From Halopseudomonas maritima (GTDB taxonomy: Bacteria > Pseudomonadota > Gammaproteobacteria > Pseudomonadales > Pseudomonadaceae): a stretch of 64,000 nt of DNA. The stretch's first letter is position 1. The number at the start of each line of letters is the position of its first letter. The stretch is from assembly GCF_021545785.1 (NCBI RefSeq), contig NZ_CP079801.1, positions 2,662,001 through 2,726,000 on the forward strand. The letters are read 5' to 3'. The notes under the pieces are model-generated. The model did not search any database and was not told the origin of the DNA. It saw only the letters and a list, made by a program, of their open reading frames with translations. This document shows, one piece after another, positions 60,308-64,000 of this stretch. Position numbers and translations under genes: made by a program.

Positions 60308-60739
60308 TCATCCCGCTGTCCGTATTTGATGGGAGTGTAGAGGATAGCCGCGCTCGCGGTAAAAACGGAAGCGCTCACGCGCCGGCAGACGCACGGTATC
60401 GTGCTCGACAACAATTTCGGCTAGCCGCTGAAAGCGGCTGAAGAAGCCTGGGGTCTGTTCAGACAGGTTGATCAGCAGGTCATCGTGACTGCCCGGCTGG
60501 TCTCCATTACCGCAACTCACCGCTTCCTCCGGCCCTTCGCCCAGAATGACGTGGGGCACAAAGGCGTCGCGGCGGAACGACCACAGGAGTGCGTCCAGCT
60601 CCTGGCACATTTGCTCGGAGGCACAATGCAGGTATACGCGGTGGCCCTTCTGCCAGGCCTTGTGCGCCAGCCGGCAGGCATACGCCAGCCGCGTCTGCGG
60701 TTGGTCGCTGGAGAGCAGGTAGAAATCGATGCGGGTCAT
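60308..60739 (-). CDS. holC: DNA polymerase III subunit chi
   Basis: The protein has 143 residues. MTRIDFYLLSSDQPQTRLAYACRLAHKAWQKGHRVYLHC and LDALLWSFRRDAFVPH are the standard HolC blocks. Chi links the clamp loader to SSB on the lagging strand. The C-terminal FRFYRERGYPLHSHQIR also fits. It precedes the hypothetical gene and valS, an order conserved in pseudomonads. Confidence 0.94.
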   Translation of the reverse strand: MTRIDFYLLSSDQPQTRLAYACRLAHKAWQKGHRVYLHCASEQMCQELDALLWSFRRDAFVPHVILGEGPEEAVSCGNGDQPGSHDDLLINLSEQTPGFFSRFQRLAEIVVEHDTVRLPARERFRFYRERGYPLHSHQIRTAG

Positions 60740-60760
60740 AGGCGCTCGCTGTGCTCGCTG

Positions 60761-60863
60761 GGCTGAAAGCTTGAGGCTGGAAGCTGGAAGATTTCGACCT
60801 GTGCAGGTTGTTTAGAGCGACGCATTCCTGCGACTTCCAGCCTTCAGCTTCTAGCTTTAAGCC
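60761..60863. repeat. second inverted-repeat element of heptamer-like units
   Basis: The left arm (60761-60790) and right arm (60834-60863) are 30-bp inverted repeats matching at 25 of 30 positions, built from AAGCTGG/CCTTCAG-like units. The enclosed 43 bp contain GCGACGCATTCCTGCG, itself partly palindromic. It lies between pepA and holC and is related in arm composition to the element at 38055-38227. Confidence 0.6.
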
Positions 60864-60891
60864 GCTTTCTCAGGCGCTAGCCTGAGAAAGC
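60864..60891. terminator. 12-bp perfect hairpin containing the pepA stop codon
   Basis: GCTTTCTCAGGC (60864-60875) pairs perfectly with GCCTGAGAAAGC (60880-60891) over GCTA. The pepA stop is at 60870-60872 in the stem. No U-tract follows on the minus strand. It abuts the repeat element directly. Confidence 0.5.
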
Positions 60892-62360
60892 AGATATTGC
60901 ATCAACAGCGGAACCGGGCGGCCGGTGGCGCCTTTGTCCTTGCCGCCGCTGACCCAGGCGGTGCCGGCGATGTCCAGGTGCGCCCAGGGGTAGGCCTTGG
61001 CGTAGCGCGACAGGAAGCAGCCAGCGGTGATGGTACCGGCCTTGGGGCCGCCGATGTTGGCCATGTCAGCGAAGGGGCTGTCGAGCTGCTCCTGATACTC
61101 CTCGAACAGCGGCAGTTGCCAGGCGCGATCGCCCGCCTGGGTGCTGGCGTCGAGCAGTTGGCCAATCAGCTCCTCGTTGTTGCCCATCAGGCCGGAGGCA
61201 TTGCTGCCCAGGGCGACGATGCAGGCGCCGGTGAGGGTGGCGATGTCGACCACGCTGGCCGGTTTGAAGCGTTCGGCGTAGGTCAGCGCGTCGCACAATA
61301 CCAGTCGGCCTTCGGCGTCGGTGTTGAGAATTTCGATGGTCTGTCCGGACATGCTGGTAACAATGTCGCCAGGGCGGGTCGCGGTGCCGCTGGGCATGTT
61401 CTCGGCCGAAGCAATCAGGCCCACCAGGTTGATCGGCAGCTGCAGGCTGACCGCCGCCTTGAGAACACCGAATACGGTGGCCGCGCCACACATGTCGTAC
61501 TTCATTTCGTCCATGGTGGCCGCCGGCTTGATGCTGATGCCGCCGGTGTCAAAGGTGATGCCCTTGCCGACCAGGACGTGCGGCTTGTCTTTTGCCTTGC
61601 CGCCGTTGTAGCTGATGCGGATCAGCTTGGCCGGTTCGACACTGCCGGCGCTGACGGCCAGCAGGGCGCCCATGCCGAGTGCCTTCATGGCCTTTTCGTC
61701 GAGCACCTCGACGTCCAGCTCCTTGTGGGTCTTGGCCAGCGCCTTGGCCTGGTTGGCCAGGTAGGTGGGGGTGCAGACATTGCCCGGCAGGTTGCCCAGA
61801 TCGCGGGTCAGGGCCATACCGTCGCTAATGGCATTGCCCTCGCTGATGGCGCGCTTGAGTGCAGCGGCATCGGCTTTGTCGGCGCTCCACAGGGCGATTT
61901 TTTTCAGTTTGGGCTTATCGGCCTTTTTGCTCTTGAACTGATCAAAGGTATAGAGCAGGTCACGGCAGGCCTCGACCAGCAAGCGTGTCTGGCTGGCAAT
62001 ATCTCGGTTCTTTACCGAGCCCGTCAGCGCAAATACGGCGTCGCCAGCCGGGCCGGCCTTGATCGCGCTCAGCGCCTGTTGCGCCAGTTTGCGCCAGGCG
62101 CGGTCGCTCAGGGGCTCGTCCTTGCCGCTGCCAAGCAGCAGAACACGCTGCGCGGCGATGCCGGGCAGGGCAAACAGAGTCAGGCTGCTACCGCTCTTGC
62201 CGCTGAGGTCGCCGTTCTTCAGTGCAGTGCTCAATTGGCCGCCGCAGGCCTTGTCCAGCTCGGCGGCCGGACCGTTCAGGGTCTTGCCTTCGCTGACGGT
62301 GACGACCAGCCAGCCGCATTTGATGGTTTCCAGTGCGCCGTGCTTAACGTTGAACTCCAT
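60870..62360 (-). CDS. pepA: leucyl aminopeptidase (M17)
   Basis: This 496-residue hexameric dimetal enzyme removes N-terminal Leu and other residues; homologues also bind DNA. MEFNVKHGALETIKCGWLVV starts it. The active-site blocks are VGKGITFDTGGISIKPA (about residues 265-281) and NTDAEGRLVLCDALTYAER (about 345-363), the PepA signature. The frame opens 25 codons upstream, but the ATG at 62360 fits the family. It is divergent from lptF, the usual pseudomonad arrangement. Confidence 0.97.
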   Translation of the reverse strand: MEFNVKHGALETIKCGWLVVTVSEGKTLNGPAAELDKACGGQLSTALKNGDLSGKSGSSLTLFALPGIAAQRVLLLGSGKDEPLSDRAWRKLAQQALSAIKAGPAGDAVFALTGSVKNRDIASQTRLLVEACRDLLYTFDQFKSKKADKPKLKKIALWSADKADAAALKRAISEGNAISDGMALTRDLGNLPGNVCTPTYLANQAKALAKTHKELDVEVLDEKAMKALGMGALLAVSAGSVEPAKLIRISYNGGKAKDKPHVLVGKGITFDTGGISIKPAATMDEMKYDMCGAATVFGVLKAAVSLQLPINLVGLIASAENMPSGTATRPGDIVTSMSGQTIEILNTDAEGRLVLCDALTYAERFKPASVVDIATLTGACIVALGSNASGLMGNNEELIGQLLDASTQAGDRAWQLPLFEEYQEQLDSPFADMANIGGPKAGTITAGCFLSRYAKAYPWAHLDIAGTAWVSGGKDKGATGRPVPLLMQYLLSQASA

Positions 62361-62487
62361 GGTGCTCCCCAAGACAAATCGAGATGATTGACTGATAATA
62401 CGGGCAAATTCCCGCGGGTGTCTGTCTGCCAGCATTCTGGCCTATTCGCGCCGGCCCTTAAAGACCCCGGAGCCAAGGACCTGATTC

Positions 62488-63591
62488 GTGATTGTTTTTC
62501 GTTATCTCAGCCGCGAAGTGTTGTGGACGCTGGCCGCCGTTAGTGGCGTGCTGCTGCTGATCATCATGAGTGGCCGCTTTATCAAGTATCTGGCGCAGGC
62601 CGCAGCCGGCCAGCTGGATGCCTCCGTGCTATTTATCATCATGGCCTACCGCCTGCCGGGTTTTATGGTGCTGATTCTGCCCTTGGGGCTGTTTCTCGGT
62701 ATCTTGCTGGCTTACGGACGCCTGTATCTGGATAGTGAAATGACGGTGCTGTCGGCAACGGGCATGAGCGATCGCAGGTTGATTGCCTATACCCAGGGGC
62801 CGGCGCTGCTGATTGCCCTGCTGGTAGCGCTGTTGAGCTTCTGGGTAGCGCCCGGTGGCGTGTTGAAAACCCAGCTGCTGCTGAACCAGCAGGACGCCCT
62901 GACCGAGTTTGACACGCTGGCCGCCGGGCGCTTTCAGGCGTTGGGCAGTGGTCAGCGGGTAACCTACGCCGGTGGCCTATCGGAAGACCGCACCGAGTTG
63001 CAGGACGTGTTTATCACCGAGCGCCGTGGTGACGGTGAAGACGCTGTGCTGGGGGTGCTGGTGGCCGAATCAGGCACCCAGGAGATGAACCCGGACGGCA
63101 GCCGGTATCTGGTGCTGAACCAGGGGTTCCGTTATGAGGGGCAGCCTGGGTCGGCCGATTTTCGTACCATTTCTTATGACACCTACGGGGTGCTGCTGCC
63201 CAAACCTGAAGTGCAAACTGAAGTGAGCGACCGTGAGGCGATGCCGACCCGGCAGCTGCTGCGCGAGCAGGGGCTGGATGAGCGCGCCGAGCTGCAGTGG
63301 CGCATCGCGATTCCGCTGCTGGTGCCGATTGTCGCCTTCTTTGCCGTGCCCTTGGCGCGGGTCAATCCGCGGCAAGGACGTTTTCTCAAGTTGCTGCCGG
63401 CGATTCTGCTGTATATGTCCTATCTGGCGCTGCTGATCAGCGCGCGCGGCTGGATCGAGTCGGGCAAGCTGCCGCCAGCGCTGGGTCTGTGGTGGGTGCA
63501 CGGGTTGTTTCTGCTGATCGGGGTTGTGCTTAACCGCGAGGCGCTGTTTGGTGCGCGCCAGGCGCAGGGAGGTCAGCATGCGGCGTCTTGA
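62488..63591 (+). CDS. lptF: LPS export system permease LptF
   Basis: This 367-residue inner-membrane subunit of the LptB2FG transporter extracts LPS from the inner membrane. The GTG start gives MIVFRYLSREVLWTLAAVSGVLLLIIMSGRF. Six helices surround a periplasmic beta-jellyroll (about residues 130-260, GGLSEDRTELQDVFITER). LQWRIAIPLLVPIVAFFAVPLARVNPRQGRF is the conserved cytoplasmic coupling region with helix. It overlaps lptG by 14 bp. Confidence 0.96.
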   Translation: MIVFRYLSREVLWTLAAVSGVLLLIIMSGRFIKYLAQAAAGQLDASVLFIIMAYRLPGFMVLILPLGLFLGILLAYGRLYLDSEMTVLSATGMSDRRLIAYTQGPALLIALLVALLSFWVAPGGVLKTQLLLNQQDALTEFDTLAAGRFQALGSGQRVTYAGGLSEDRTELQDVFITERRGDGEDAVLGVLVAESGTQEMNPDGSRYLVLNQGFRYEGQPGSADFRTISYDTYGVLLPKPEVQTEVSDREAMPTRQLLREQGLDERAELQWRIAIPLLVPIVAFFAVPLARVNPRQGRFLKLLPAILLYMSYLALLISARGWIESGKLPPALGLWWVHGLFLLIGVVLNREALFGARQAQGGQHAAS

Positions 63592-64000
63592 TCGACATAT
63601 CGGCAGTGCGGTGTTGCTGGGCATTCTCGCCGTTCTGGCGGTGATTCTCGGGTTGGACCTGCTGTTCTCCTATATCAACGAGCTGGATGATGTCGAGGGT
63701 GGCTACGGCCCTTTGCAGGCGCTGGTCTACACCTTGCTGTCGCTGCCTGGGCGGGTGCACGAGCTACTGCCACTGGCGGCACTGGTCGGCTGTTTGGTGG
63801 GGCTAGGCACGCTGGCCAGCAACTCCGAGCTGACCATCATGCGCGCCTCTGGCGTATCCATCACACGCATTACCCTGGCCGTCATGAAGCCATTGTTATT
63901 GCTGATGCTGTTGGGCGTTGGCATTGGCGAATACATTGCGCCCTACACCGCCAACCTGGCGGAAAGCCGCAAGGCGATTGCCGAGGGCAGTGATGAGGCG
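63578..64000 (+). CDS. lptG: LPS export system permease LptG (3' end cut by window edge)
   Basis: The first 141 codons are present and open to the window edge. The protein starts MRRLDRHIGSAVLLGILAVLAVILGLDLLF, a first membrane helix followed by YINELDDVEGGYGPLQALVYTLLSLPGRVHELLPLAALVGCLVGLG, the LptG pattern. SELTIMRASGVSITRI is the coupling segment shared by LptF and LptG. GGAGG precedes the ATG, which lies inside the lptF end. Confidence 0.94.
   Translation, partial: MRRLDRHIGSAVLLGILAVLAVILGLDLLFSYINELDDVEGGYGPLQALVYTLLSLPGRVHELLPLAALVGCLVGLGTLASNSELTIMRASGVSITRITLAVMKPLLLLMLLGVGIGEYIAPYTANLAESRKAIAEGSDEA

Noticed and set aside
60897..62387. A 496-codon open frame on the plus strand opposite pepA
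   Set aside because: It mirrors pepA exactly, uses a TTG start, and is rich in Ala/Gly/Gln with no recognisable domain.
1..64000. tRNA, rRNA, insertion sequence, prophage or integron genes
   Set aside because: I looked through the intergenic regions and ORFs and saw no cloverleaf, transposase, integrase or phage gene that could be supported.

Overview
The window looks like a chromosomal segment of a gamma-proteobacterium in the Pseudomonadaceae. GC content is high and codon use is strongly G/C-ending. Several blocks keep the order I recall from Pseudomonas aeruginosa: hpt/upp/uraA; gatBAC divergent from mreBCD-maf-rng-yhdP-nitrilase-tldD; and valS-(hypothetical)-holC-pepA divergent from lptFG. 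A marine Pseudomonas or Halopseudomonas is my guess, but the species cannot be fixed from sequence reading alone. I saw no rRNA, tRNA, insertion sequence, prophage or CRISPR array.

Layout. 1-6379 (minus) is a tightly overlapping light/oxidative-stress type operon: DUF523/DUF1722 protein, class I photolyase, SnoaL-like protein, SDR, FAD oxidoreductase, DUF1365 protein and a CFA-synthase-like methyltransferase cut by the left edge. Next come a renalase-like FAD oxidoreductase, a TIGR01777 epimerase, ferrochelatase, a LysE exporter and a D-2-hydroxyacid dehydrogenase. 11371-16443 is a minor-pilin operon (pilV-pilW-pilX-pilY1-pilE) behind a strongly structured leader. 16477-21013 holds uracil/purine salvage and small conserved genes. 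A BCCT transporter and an RlpA-like protein follow. 23682-38034 is the gatBAC / mreBCD / maf / rng / yhdP / nitrilase / tldD block. 38035-43404 is a looser accessory stretch: a heptamer-repeat element, asparaginase-like protein, GIY-YIG protein, two GSTs, a TerC-family protein and a YadGH-type ABC exporter. 43583-55657 is a complete pelABCDEFG exopolysaccharide operon with a near-perfect FleQ box upstream. 55679-64000 is housekeeping: yejK, valS, holC, pepA, lptF and the start of lptG.

How parts fit together. The photolyase operon resembles the light- or singlet-oxygen-induced sets of P. putida (LitR) and Rhodobacter (sigma-E/ChrR) that pair DNA repair with membrane fatty-acid methylation. 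TGTACA/TGTATA elements lie upstream of it and also between the next two divergent genes, but no CarH/LitR gene is present here. The Pel operon has a FleQ-type operator and a PelD carrying an RxxD c-di-GMP site, so both its transcription and its assembly are probably c-di-GMP controlled. The minor-pilin operon has an SD-sequestering hairpin and a PilY1 whose conserved calcium loop is degenerate.

Most notable observations: the structured pil leader; the PilY1 loop changes; an apparent AUC start codon for mreC; the FleQ box; the shared light-type operators without a regulator; inverted heptamer-repeat elements at two loci; and GC-rich hairpins without U-tracts placed exactly on the stop codons of at least six transcription-unit-terminal genes. 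I did not find a wholly new multi-gene system.
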